Below are positions 8,448-16,366 of a stretch of 33,721 nt of DNA, piece by piece. The position numbers and the translations under genes are program-made. The first letter of the stretch is position 1; each line of letters opens with the position of its first letter. Location of the stretch: contig VXYV01000049.1 in NCBI GenBank assembly GCA_009845835.1, forward strand, positions 1 to 33,721, in the 5' to 3' direction. Under the pieces are notes generated by a model. It did not search any database. It was not told the DNA's origin and saw only the letters and a program-made list of their open reading frames with translations. The stretch is from Gammaproteobacteria bacterium (lineage in GTDB: Bacteria; Pseudomonadota; Gammaproteobacteria; Pseudomonadales; Azotimanducaceae).

Positions 8448-10118
8448 TTAGGACACCTGCTTTTCGGTAATCGCTAATTGACTGAGGAGTTCTCGCGCTA
8501 ATTTTGTCGCTTCTTCATAATCGGCGACAATGTGTTCATCTGGTATAGTGTCAAAGACCCTGAGTGAACTCAATACGCCAGCGACTTCTTCAGATTGACC
8601 TGATACGATGAGTGGGATATTCGCCTCGCGTACAGAAACCACCACATCGTTCAGAGCAATTGCTGCGCTGTCGTCTATGTCAGTAGTTTCTTCGAAGTTC
8701 AATATGATCACGTCGTGGGCTACGATATCTGCCGCGATTGCAGATGCCAACATATTAGAAGACCCAACCGAAAATCTTCCTCTCAAATTAACCGCACATA
8801 CGGGTACATGTTCTGTATCGATTTCGTCTAAGTTTTTCGCACCAAGAAAGTTGATCAGCGGAATGGATTGAACGCTATCGAGTTCTGCACCTCCAAGTCG
8901 TCGAGATTGGACGATACCGGCAACGATGATTCCTAGAGCGACTGCAAAGATCAAATCGAACAATATTGTCATAAAGAAAGTGATGAGCATTACCACTACA
9001 TATTCGCGACGAATCACCAACAAACGAGTTACGTAACGCCACTCAATGATGTCAACACCGACGCGAATGAGTACTGCCGCCAAAACAGATATCGGTACAG
9101 GTTCGGCTATCCCTCCGAACCAAACTAGTAAACCGAGTAGCAGTAGTGCCGCTATCATTCCCGATACTCGTGATCGTCCGCCTGCACCTACATTGGTAAG
9201 GGTTCCCATCGTCGCACCGGCACCAGGTAAACCACCGACTATGCCCGCTGCTAGATTTCCGATCCCTTGACCGATCAGCTCACGATTGGGATTGTGTCGT
9301 GTTCGAGTCTTGGTATCAGCGACCAATGATGTCAGCAAACTGTCAATCGATCCAAGGAGAGCAATCATCACAGCTGGACTTAGAATGTCAGCAAAAGAAT
9401 TCCACTGAAATTCGGGAGTATAGAGACTTGGCATACCAGAAGGTATTGAACCTATAGTCTTTACATCGGGTAAGAAAAATAGTGCAATTAAGGTTCCCAC
9501 AGTCATTGCAACGAGAGGTGCTGGGAGATAATTTCGAAGCTTTTTTGGCCAGAAAAAACATATAACCAATGCAATGACCCCAACTGAAAAATCTTGCCAC
9601 TGGATGTTTACTATTGCATTTCCCCAAGTCGCGACTTGCTGTATCACACCACCGCTCGCAACCTCCACACCGAGCCAAGGGTTAATGTGCAACACGATAA
9701 TGATCAGACCAATTCCGGTCAAGAATCCCGCGATAACGGAATACGATGTGTATTGAATGAAACTTCCTAAACGTGAGAGTCCTAGAAAGATTTGTATAAC
9801 TCCCGCTAACATCACAATCGTAAATGCTGAAGCAAGGCTATCTGCATAGATCGTCACAATAGCGGTCATTGCGACGGTCATGGGACCGGTAGGTCCCGAA
9901 ATTTGAGCGGGAGTACCGCCGAACAAAGCGGCAAAGAAACCGACGGCTATGGCACCATACATTCCCGCTAACGGTCCAAGACCCGACGCTACCCCAAAAG
10001 CGAGTGCCATTGGAAGCATTACGATTGCGGAAGTTATTCCACCAAAAAGATTACCGATGCATCGTTGAACAAATGTTCCAGCATCGAAGGATTGTTTATT
10101 TCCGGAGAGAGGGTTCAC
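8448..10118 (-). CDS. SulP-family anion transporter with C-terminal STAS domain
   Basis: A 556-residue SLC26/SulP-type permease, a normal length for the family. The N-terminal 400 residues hold the membrane domain, with GGITSAIVMLPMALAFGVAS, the GGTPAQISGPTGPMTV segment and SIDSLLTSLVADTKT followed by GQGIGNLAAGIVGGLPGAGA, all family landmarks. Residues 440-545 form a STAS domain with ETTDIDDSAAIAL, the position of the phosphorylatable Ser in anti-anti-sigma proteins. The substrate is an inorganic anion such as sulfate or bicarbonate; the sequence does not decide which. It is monocistronic with no obvious link to its neighbours. Another permease in this window (20795) carries the complementary anti-sigma-kinase-like domain. 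Confidence 0.93.
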   Translation of the reverse strand: MNPLSGNKQSFDAGTFVQRCIGNLFGGITSAIVMLPMALAFGVASGLGPLAGMYGAIAVGFFAALFGGTPAQISGPTGPMTVAMTAIVTIYADSLASAFTIVMLAGVIQIFLGLSRLGSFIQYTSYSVIAGFLTGIGLIIIVLHINPWLGVEVASGGVIQQVATWGNAIVNIQWQDFSVGVIALVICFFWPKKLRNYLPAPLVAMTVGTLIALFFLPDVKTIGSIPSGMPSLYTPEFQWNSFADILSPAVMIALLGSIDSLLTSLVADTKTRTRHNPNRELIGQGIGNLAAGIVGGLPGAGATMGTLTNVGAGGRSRVSGMIAALLLLGLLVWFGGIAEPVPISVLAAVLIRVGVDIIEWRYVTRLLVIRREYVVVMLITFFMTILFDLIFAVALGIIVAGIVQSRRLGGAELDSVQSIPLINFLGAKNLDEIDTEHVPVCAVNLRGRFSVGSSNMLASAIAADIVAHDVIILNFEETTDIDDSAAIALNDVVVSVREANIPLIVSGQSEEVAGVLSSLRVFDTIPDEHIVADYEEATKLARELLSQLAITEKQVS

Positions 10119-10336
10119 TCTCAGTCTCCCATTCGTTCAAACAAATTGTACGTGATTTGCTGTTAGATCACGACCGATCTCAGCCGACAAGCGAAAGCGA
10201 TGGGCATACGAATAGTGACTAGTTGATCCCATAACTAACGCAGCTTAATGCCATCTAGCGGGCTCTAGTTCCACAAAAAGCTTCCCACACCCTGCTGTCG
10301 TAGTGCTCAAATTAATTACCGGAACAAAGGAATACG

Positions 10337-10678
10337 ATGTTTCGAAAACTAACACAACCGTGTTCCATGGAAGTCTAGGAAGAGCGCTTCGCGTTAGTGC
10401 ATCGATGGTAAGAGGCGATTGAGTTCATTGACGGAATTTCCGATGATGAGCAAACGAGATACTACGATGATTTAACGTACTTCGCGATGAGAGATGATTT
10501 ATTCCATGTCTTAGAGATGGTACCAAAAATTGCTTCTGAAAGCGTACGGGAGCAGGTGGCACACGCGATGTTAGCAAATCACGAACAATTTGGCGATTTC
10601 CTAACCGCAGACCACATCAAATTTCTCCAACAATTTCTCGACGAAGACGAAGAATCAAACGACAGCAATTCGAACTAG
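10337..10678 (+). pseudogene. Small gene with two in-frame stop codons
   Basis: An AAAGGA ribosome-binding site lies five to six bases before ATG 10337. From there one reading frame runs 114 codons to TAG at 10676, broken by TAG at 10376 and TAA at 10409. The text on both sides of the stops is protein-like: EERFALVHRW, then EAIEFIDGISDDEQTRYYDD, then an acidic helical protein ending in Asp/Glu/Ser/Asn. The last 63 codons could start at ATG 10487, but the sequence just before it continues the same helix pattern, so that start is probably not original. I do not recognise the family. The region looks like a gene of about 113 residues that has decayed. Confidence 0.55.
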
Positions 10679-10831
10679 TTGGCTGTTTATTAACCCTAAG
10701 TTTGTAGGCTTGAATTGGTTCACCCCGGTTGATTGCGATGTTGATACAGGTTTCAACTGAAACAAAGACCTGCTCAATTGCTTCAAGCACCTCACATACT
10801 GAATTTTGGAATTAGTGGTGCTTGCAGATCG

Positions 10832-11062
10832 TTAAGCTTTAGGCTGTTCCTTCTTTTCAGTATCCGACTTTGAAGGTTCTGGTCCCAGAGGTGGGCCGAG
10901 CGTGATTTTGACTTTACTCATGATTTGCTCGGCTGTTCGTTTAGCTTCCTCCTCAACAGTAAGCACTTCTTCTTCTTTTTCATAATCCGGAATGTAGTGC
11001 CTTATAAACTCTAAGCCGGAATAAAAACGTTTGGGGTTGGTTTTGGGTTTTGATTTGGACAT
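10832..11062 (-). CDS. Small basic/proline-rich partner of the proteasome-like gene
   Basis: A 76-residue protein starting one base after the stop of the 427-residue gene. The N-terminus is Lys/Pro/Asn rich (KSKPKTNPKRFYSGLEF), the middle is acidic-helical (EEEVLTVEEEAKRTAEQIM), and the end is KITLGPPLGPEPSKSDTE. A 78-residue homologue lies at 12622-12858 in the opposite orientation, and truncated third-copy material at 15938-16014, so the gene has been duplicated repeatedly. It probably binds or assists the upstream protein, judged only from coupling. No known family. Confidence 0.75.
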   Translation of the reverse strand: MSKSKPKTNPKRFYSGLEFIRHYIPDYEKEEEVLTVEEEAKRTAEQIMSKVKITLGPPLGPEPSKSDTEKKEQPKA

Positions 11063-12346
11063 TTAATCACTCCTGCCATATTCCGAAATAATTCTGGGGT
11101 TGAGTTCAGCTTGAAAGTAGTGTTTCCGCTTAAGCCAAACAAAACCGTCGCCTTTAGATATTAATGCTACATCAATGGGTCCTGAAACTGTTTCTCGTTC
11201 CGGACTGACTCGTAATCGAAACTTCGTCAGATTGACCAACGATTCAGCCATCGCACCCAGCTCATCCTTTGGCAATGCGGCGACATTACTAACCAAGGGT
11301 TTCAAGTAACCTTCAGTTTGTCGTTGCCAGACAGCATTTATCTCACTTAATATTGATTGTACACATTCTGTAAAACTTACTCTCAAGCTAGCTCCTAGTA
11401 GTGCATCATGTTCCTCGGTGATTGCGGCTATACGTCCGACGAAAGTTTCCAGAATTTCTGCAACTGTGATAGTTCTATTCCGATCTATGGTGGGGTGAAT
11501 CCCCTGAATGAAAGAGTAGACCATATCAGCTTGCGCAAACGGAAGTATCGCTGCAGTTTGATCTTCGGTGACTTCATACTCTTTTTCTGCATGGAATCTT
11601 ACGCGATTGTTGACCGTTATTTCAACATTGACTGAATAAAGTCCCGGTAAAAATTCGGAATCTCCAAAACCTGCAAACACCAAACCAGAACTCAAAGGAC
11701 CCATGACCCTTCTTGTGAGAATTTCGATACCTAAATCTGAGATCATAAGTGAGGTTGTCGACGAGAGAGGTAAATCCGAGAAGATACCCTCTTTGATTTG
11801 ATTAACTTGTCGTATTAAAGATCTTCTGATTCCTCGAACAAACTCTGCATTGAAGCCATCCAATCTATTTGCTCGTAATACGCGATTTTTTTCTTTGGAA
11901 ACAACATCTTGGACGAGCTCTGGAGCCTCGTTTTCGGTAAACGGTTCACCTCGCCGGACGGTTTTTTCGACTTCATCTCTTATCAACTGAAAAACATGAC
12001 TGAAATAAGAAGTGATCAACTTTTCTACATATCGATTTTGAAGATCTTTCGGAAATAGTTGATCATTTGTAGAAATAAACTCGAGAAAGTTATTTCGATA
12101 ATCTATCAACTTGGGAAACTGATCTCGGCGTGTCTTTTGCCGGTAAGCTTTGATGATTGTTTCCCACGGTATGCCTAAAAACTCAGCTGCGCCACTCACC
12201 ATTACCCCAACTGGTGCTCCTTCGACTAATTGAAATATTTTTAGGGCTGAACTGTAGATCTTATCAGCTGATGGACCGATTGAGACGGCACTATCTGCGG
12301 CTAGAGCTACAGCCTGTTTATTTGCAATTGCTACTTCTGCTGTCAT
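11063..12346 (-). CDS. Proteasome-like (putative Ntn-hydrolase) protein, paralogue 1
   Basis: A 427-residue protein whose N-terminus resembles a proteasome beta subunit: MTAEVAIANKQAVALAADSA. If Met is removed, Thr becomes residue 1 and Asp of AADSA residue 17, as in the proteasome; Lys36 in SALKIFQL stands close to the usual Lys33, and GVMVSG follows where the Gly47 loop would be. The protein is about twice the length of a beta subunit. Its extra helical middle and C-terminal PIDVALISKGDGFVWLKRK recur in paralogue 2 (25598-26827). It would act in the cytoplasm, perhaps as a self-compartmentalising peptidase; activity is inference. It forms a two-gene unit with the 76-residue gene. Its upstream region resembles that of paralogue 2. 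Confidence 0.7.
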   Translation of the reverse strand: MTAEVAIANKQAVALAADSAVSIGPSADKIYSSALKIFQLVEGAPVGVMVSGAAEFLGIPWETIIKAYRQKTRRDQFPKLIDYRNNFLEFISTNDQLFPKDLQNRYVEKLITSYFSHVFQLIRDEVEKTVRRGEPFTENEAPELVQDVVSKEKNRVLRANRLDGFNAEFVRGIRRSLIRQVNQIKEGIFSDLPLSSTTSLMISDLGIEILTRRVMGPLSSGLVFAGFGDSEFLPGLYSVNVEITVNNRVRFHAEKEYEVTEDQTAAILPFAQADMVYSFIQGIHPTIDRNRTITVAEILETFVGRIAAITEEHDALLGASLRVSFTECVQSILSEINAVWQRQTEGYLKPLVSNVAALPKDELGAMAESLVNLTKFRLRVSPERETVSGPIDVALISKGDGFVWLKRKHYFQAELNPRIISEYGRSD

Positions 12347-12360
12347 TGTGTAAACTCGAT

Positions 12361-12455
12361 TGTATTTGATTTGTTAAAAACTACTAATCTTATATATAGG
12401 GATACTGTATGAAATTTCAAGTAACTTTTAAGATTTTTTCTGAAAAACTTATTGA
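12361..12455 (-). promoter_or_regulatory. Upstream region shared by the two proteasome-like genes
   Basis: This AT-rich region aligns by eye with 26857-26943 upstream of paralogue 2. Shared words in the same order are ATTTGA, GTTAAA, TATAG, AAATTTCAAG, ATTTTTT and GAAAAA. It suggests a conserved promoter or operator copied along with the gene. On the minus strand TATAAGAT could be a -10 element. Confidence 0.45.
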
Positions 12456-12459
12456 TTGA

Positions 12460-12621
12460 CTAAAATTCAGTTACGAGTTAGATGGGAACGAGAAACAGTG
12501 CCCGTCCTATAGATGTAACTCTAATTTCGAAAAGAGACGGTTTCGTTGGCTTAAACGTAAGCACTACTTTCAAGCTGAACTCAACCCTAGAATTATTTCA
12601 GAATACGGTAGGAGTGATTAA
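12460..12621 (+). pseudogene. C-terminal remnant of a third proteasome-like gene
   Basis: On the plus strand this stretch matches the last 45 or so codons of the 427-residue gene, which lies on the minus strand. After frame corrections it reads RPIDVTLISKRDGFVG and LKRKHYFQAELNPRIISEYG. At least one frameshift separates the start (GAACGAGAAACAGTG) from the rest, and a second occurs in FVG/LKRK. It ends at TAA directly before the intact 78-residue partner gene, just as paralogue 1 ends before its partner, so it is the decayed 3' end of a duplicated, inverted copy. Confidence 0.75.
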
Positions 12622-12858
12622 ATGTCCAATCCCAATCCCAAACCCAAAGCCAATCCCAAACGTTTCTATTCCGGGCTGGAAGTAATGAGACACTACATAC
12701 CGGATTACGGAAAAGAGGAACGGGTGCTCACTATTGAGGAAAAGGCTGAACAAGCAGCCGCGCGAATCATGAGCAAAGTCGAAATTAAACTTGGTCCACC
12801 ATTAGGACCAGATCCTTCAAAGTCGGATACTGAACAGAAGGCACAATCCAAAGTTTAA
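12622..12858 (+). CDS. Second copy of the small partner protein
   Basis: A 78-residue homologue of the protein at 10832-11062. Shared words include NPKRFYSGLE, HYIPDY, VLT(I/V)EE, IMSKV and LGPPLGPDPSKSDTE. The reading frame is intact although the enzyme gene before it is reduced to its last codons, so the partner may have a function on its own or be recently orphaned. An inverted-repeat arrangement with the first copy surrounds the 427-residue gene. Confidence 0.65.
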   Translation: MSNPNPKPKANPKRFYSGLEVMRHYIPDYGKEERVLTIEEKAEQAAARIMSKVEIKLGPPLGPDPSKSDTEQKAQSKV

Positions 12859-13150
12859 CGATCTGACAAGGTCGACGTCGGCTGGGAATTTTGTTTATGC
12901 GATGTGTAAAAACATTGTTGTTCTACTACTACTACTGACAAAGTTGTATTTTTTGTGAGAACAGTGTTATCGCAGACTCCCTCTTTTTACTTAATCAACA
13001 ATTCACATCTTACTGTTCCTAAACACGTCGGGCTGAGGTTAAGCCGTGGAGAACTAGATGAGACCACGGTAAGCACGGGATACGGGAAGAAATAGTGTGT
13101 TGACTCCCACTCTAATTCGAACCTTAACTATCGGAAACTACGATACCGTT
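12774..13150 (+). repeat. Degenerate direct repeat, left copy
   Basis: Starts in the last third of the 78-residue gene and runs about 290 bp past its stop. It aligns with 15938-16316 in the same orientation: GAAATTAAACTTGGTCCACC, TTTAACGATCTGACA, GGGAATTTTGT, GAGAACAG, GACTCCCTCTTTTT, ACCACGGTAAG and ATTCGAAC recur in order. The pair brackets the DUF5343/HEPN and 181-residue genes. Confidence 0.75.
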
Positions 13151-13460
13151 TTAAACATGAATAAACACTGATACGGGTCTTACCATTGTGAAAAATCAGT
13201 AAAATGCTCGAATCACATAACAAGGTGATAGTTACATAGAATTCGCCCATGCAAGATAACTTACTCCTCGATCCCGTCCCGAACATCCTTTAGCAAACCA
13301 TAACAGGGATACAACTCGATTTACCAAGAAATACACAAACACAGAAATACTGAGACCGATGCACATCTCCACCACAGTTTCGCTATGATTTACAGTATTC
13401 TTGTTGAAACGTAGGAAAAGTCCTCGTATTGAAACATAACTTCCCGAAATGGAGAAACCC
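13151..13460. other. Intergenic stretch after the left repeat copy
   Basis: No supported gene. A minus-strand frame here could encode a short hydrophobic peptide (ISVFVYFLVNRVVSLLWF), but it lacks a convincing start and overlaps the DUF5343 gene region. Confidence 0.35.
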
Positions 13461-14068
13461 ATGAAATTTCCAACCGTACAATCCTCAGATAAATTTAAGT
13501 CATTTCTTAGGAAACTTGATGAAGTGGGAATGCCCGACAAAGTTGATCTACCATATCTCAAATCTATAGGATTCAATAGTTCTTCTCACCGATCATTTAT
13601 ACCAGCCATCAAGTTCATTGGGCTTGTAGAAGACAAGCGGGGAGGCGCTCCAACTGCCAGATGGAAAGATATGAAGTCAAATTTTGAACAAGCAATTGGG
13701 GAGGGAGTGAAAGAAGGCTATCATGCTTTGTTTCAGACATACCCTAATGCTCACCATCAAGACCAAGAAGCACTTTTCCGTTACTTTAAGGGACAAACCA
13801 GCGAATCAAACGACAAAGTCAAAAATATGTAAAAGCCTTTAGTGCATTCGTGGATCTATCAAAAATAGATGCATTACAGGATGAAGTAGTCAACGATCAG
13901 GGGAGAATGACGGTATCTTCAAGTGTAACCGATGAGCAAGAAGATAAAGAAAGGAGTAAAGAAGTGGTCGCTGTTAATGTCAATATTCAATTGCAAGTTC
14001 CCCTAGACTCCAGCGGTGACTCTTACGAAAAATTCTTCGAGGCAATGCGAAAATACCTTCTTTCATGA
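13461..14068 (+). pseudogene. DUF5343 gene split by a frameshift
   Basis: Two frames together make one DUF5343-type protein of about 200 residues. The first (ATG 13461 with GGAGA five bases upstream, or ATG 13449) gives the winged-helix-like part with PYLKSIGFNSSSHRSFIPAI, then FIGLVEDKRGGAPTARWKD, then LFQTYPNAHHQDQEAL, ending at TAA 13830. The second frame reads YVKAFSAFVDLSKIDAL and ends with VNVNIQLQVPLDSSGDSYEK then AMRKYLL, the typical family C-terminus. The switch is a -1 shift near the AAAAA run at 13821-13825, so an indel or sequencing error is likely; programmed slippage is possible but the site (C AAA AAT) is not a classic one. The HEPN gene starts inside its stop (ATGA). Confidence 0.75.
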
Positions 14069-14649
14069 ACCAAAGAGAACTGTTTGACAGGATTACGAAC
14101 TTTACGACATTTGCTCACAGCGTATTTTCTAGATTTGAAAGTGCGAGTCAATCTCGAACTATTGAATTACATGAAACTTATCGTAAAGTCGATATACTGA
14201 ACTCAAAACAGGATGATCTAATACGACAAGCAATACGATGTACTGAGCATGAACTTTACCGGGCGGCGCACGTTATGGCCTGGTCTGCTGCGATAGATTT
14301 CTTGACGGAATACGCGAACTTAGATTCGTTGCAAGCTATCCGCAAGGTTAGGCCTGTTTGGAAGATAAAGGATCTTGAGAGCCTAAAGGAAACTCGTGGT
14401 GAGTTTGCTATAATCGAGGCGATGAAAGAGTCTGGTCTAATCAAAAAACGTGAACAAAAAGCTTTTCAAGGATTGTTGTCTAAACGGAACGAATGCGCTC
14501 ATCCCTCAGACTACTATCCAGACCTAAATCAATCTCTGGGATACATTTCGGAGATTATTGATCGCCTCTGCAATCTCAATGACCGCATTCTTGATGTCTC
14601 TAGTAGCGGCGCTGTCAACCGAGGTATTGGCAAACAAGATGGAGTTTAA
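14065..14649 (+). CDS. HEPN-like protein paired with DUF5343
   Basis: A 194-residue, mostly helical protein. The word SKRNECAHPSDYYPDLNQSL contains Arg141-Asn142...His146, the Rx4H signature of HEPN ribonucleases and their relatives, placed after a long helical bundle (residues 40-85) as in that fold. The start overlaps the stop of the DUF5343 frame by 4 bases. DUF5343 genes are often followed by a protein of this kind, and the pair is plausibly a toxin-antitoxin or defence unit in which this protein is the RNase. The function is inferred. The partner is frameshifted here, which would leave the HEPN protein unpaired if the frameshift is real. Confidence 0.7.
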   Translation: MNQRELFDRITNFTTFAHSVFSRFESASQSRTIELHETYRKVDILNSKQDDLIRQAIRCTEHELYRAAHVMAWSAAIDFLTEYANLDSLQAIRKVRPVWKIKDLESLKETRGEFAIIEAMKESGLIKKREQKAFQGLLSKRNECAHPSDYYPDLNQSLGYISEIIDRLCNLNDRILDVSSSGAVNRGIGKQDGV

Positions 14650-14877
14650 GTATCTAAAAAGTTGACATAAACATCCGTTAGCTAGTTTGGTCGTCAATAA
14701 ACCGAAGACTTCGCACTAGGCGAATTTGTTTCATCTGAGTGCTTGAGATTGATAACGACAACCATGGTTATCCGCTACGACGAACGCACTGCAAGTACCA
14801 CTGACATACCAAAAGCAAAGTAGTGTTTAAATAATACTGTTCCTTCATATTCGCTGGCGTAGGTCTTCAAAAAGAGT

Positions 14878-15006
14878 TTAAGCATGCTCCTTTTTGCTAT
14901 TCTTCTCTTTACTTTCTTTTACTTTTGCGAGCAACAAAAGAGCAGAACACAAAGTACCCAGACCGACACACAAAAGCAAGATCGCTATGTATAATTCTGA
15001 TTCCAT
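14878..15006 (-). CDS. 42-residue membrane peptide downstream of the 181-residue gene
   Basis: ATG at 15006, 12 bases after the stop of the 181-residue gene, opens 42 codons ending TAA. The peptide starts MESELYIAILLLCVGLGT, has one hydrophobic helix (residues 5-26) and ends in a lysine-rich tail (KVKESKEKNSKKEHA). Helix plus basic tail directly downstream of a gene for a possibly membrane-active protein is a common layout for immunity or accessory peptides. No family is recognised. The tight spacing makes it more credible than the other small frames in the window. Confidence 0.5.
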   Translation of the reverse strand: MESELYIAILLLCVGLGTLCSALLLLAKVKESKEKNSKKEHA

Positions 15007-15018
15007 TTAACACACCTG

Positions 15019-15564
15019 TTAATGTTGAAAATTTAACTCATTGCCACGTAGCCCTTCCGAACCTGCGCGGTTTCGTGGATCGCCATCCCAAGGCGTACCT
15101 GTAAAATTATCTGAGTAGTCTCCCCGTAGGATTACTCTTCCCTGTTCATCTTCACAAGTCCACAATGGTGGATGGTCACTTTTATACGTTCCACCTGCGG
15201 ATGCGCAAGAATCTTTGCTTGCGACAACATCGTCTTTAAAGTCTTCCCATTCTTTTAATCTATGCCCCTTTCTGAATTGTTTCCAAATCCACTTTATCAG
15301 TGCGATAAGCCCAACAACTATCGCGATAATTGCACCGATAATTGCTGCTATAGCAGCGGCCGCCGCTAGTGCTGATAGTACTGCGAGGTAATCATTAACC
15401 GTATCTGCGTCAAATGAAATCACAGTGGCAGCAGTTAATTCCGTGCCTATGTCCAAATTGAATCCGTCCGGTGCTATAGATTCAAGGTTTGGTAATGGAG
15501 GAAATATTACTAGAGTAGCAACTGCAATTACAAGTAACGTATTTGCAAATACTTTATAAGCCAT
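15019..15564 (-). CDS. Membrane/secreted protein with Ala-rich hydrophobic centre
   Basis: A 181-residue protein of unknown family. An N-terminal hydrophobic segment (residues 5-24) could be a signal peptide or anchor. A second, longer one (about 60-92; AAAAAIAAIIGAIIAIVVGL, then IKWIWKQFRK) is an Ala/Ile/Gly-rich helical hairpin followed by aromatic and basic residues. The C-terminal 70 residues are polar, with two cysteines in DSCASAGGTYKSDHPPLWTC that could form a disulfide. The layout resembles small pore-forming or bacteriocin-like proteins, but this is inference. The 42-residue gene follows by 12 bases. Both lie inside the 12.8-16.3 kb direct repeat. Confidence 0.65.
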   Translation of the reverse strand: MAYKVFANTLLVIAVATLVIFPPLPNLESIAPDGFNLDIGTELTAATVISFDADTVNDYLAVLSALAAAAAIAAIIGAIIAIVVGLIALIKWIWKQFRKGHRLKEWEDFKDDVVASKDSCASAGGTYKSDHPPLWTCEDEQGRVILRGDYSDNFTGTPWDGDPRNRAGSEGLRGNELNFQH

Positions 15565-15879
15565 TTCAAAGTTCGTTTTGTTAAATATGGAAAAAGTGAT
15601 GGTATTGAAGGGGTTATTGTAGTTATATCAATAGATAGCAGAGATTCTGCATTTCTCATAACGCGATGATTTTAAGGGCAGTGTTAGGGTTAGGTGGTGA
15701 TTTTGTGATAGATTTTGTTGAAAATTACTCTTTTTCCATTTTTAAGTGCGTGGTGTTTGATTTGAACTAATTTTTGTTATGCTTTGAGTTATCCTAACTA
15801 ACAAGCGGCACGGAAGCCGGAGGAAGTTACGGGTAAGGAAGCCAAAATTGGGGACAATGAGGAGGCGTACTAGGCGACA
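15565..15879. other. Intergenic stretch upstream of the 181-residue gene
   Basis: Contains the likely promoter of the 181-residue gene and the beginning of the plus-strand chimeric frame. No other gene is supported. Confidence 0.35.
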
Positions 15880-16014
15880 ATGGAGCAAGCTGTTGTTCTT
15901 ACTTTAAGCCTTTGTGTAAGGCTTATCCGAAAGCGACGCAAAGTCGAAATTAAACTTGGTCCACCTTTAGGGCCAGAGCCCTCTAAATCTGATAAGGAAC
16001 AACCTAGAGTTTAA
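15880..16014 (+). pseudogene. Chimeric remnant of the small partner gene
   Basis: A 44-codon frame whose first half (MEQAVVLTLSLCVRLIRK) is unrelated to the family. Its second half reads KVEIKLGPPLGPEPSKSDKE and matches the C-terminus of the 76- and 78-residue proteins. The junction near 15938 marks the left end of the right-hand direct repeat. It has probably no function. Confidence 0.6.
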
Positions 16015-16316
16015 CGATCTGACACGATCGGTGGCGGTCGGGAATTTTGTGTATGTGATGTGTAGAAACATTACTGTTCTACCTAACTACTGATAATAAC
16101 CAGTGACAAAATTGTGTTCTTTACGAGAACAGGCTTTTTGCTGACTCCCTCTTTTTTTACTCACTCCACTAAGCCCCCTAAACACACCAGGCTGAAATTG
16201 TGCCACAGAGTGAGACTAGACCACGGTAAGAACCAGATTAGGGAAGAATTCGAAGTAGCTTGTATTCAAATTCGAACTTTACTGATCGGAATCTACGGTA
16301 CGTCTGCAGAATTGAT
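15938..16316 (+). repeat. Degenerate direct repeat, right copy
   Basis: Second copy of 12774-13150, same orientation, with many substitutions and small indels. It starts within the partner-gene coding sequence and continues into its 3' flank. The rest of the gene-free stretch to 16366 holds nothing else recognisable. Confidence 0.75.
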
Positions 16317-16366
16317 CAAGAGCGATAGGGACTAAATTTCAAATTTCAATCATAAGCAATTTGCAA

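Noticed and set aside
5422..10678. Stop-codon reassignment as an explanation of in-frame stops
   Set aside because: TGA, TAG and TAA all occur as breaks, and many intact genes end with each of them.
13232..13448. Short hydrophobic minus-strand frame upstream of DUF5343
   Set aside because: No ribosome-binding site, overlaps the promoter region and start of a better gene.
13818..13832. Programmed -1 frameshift site in the DUF5343 gene
   Set aside because: C AAA AAT is not a classic heptamer and no clear stimulatory structure is seen; an indel in the A-run is simpler.
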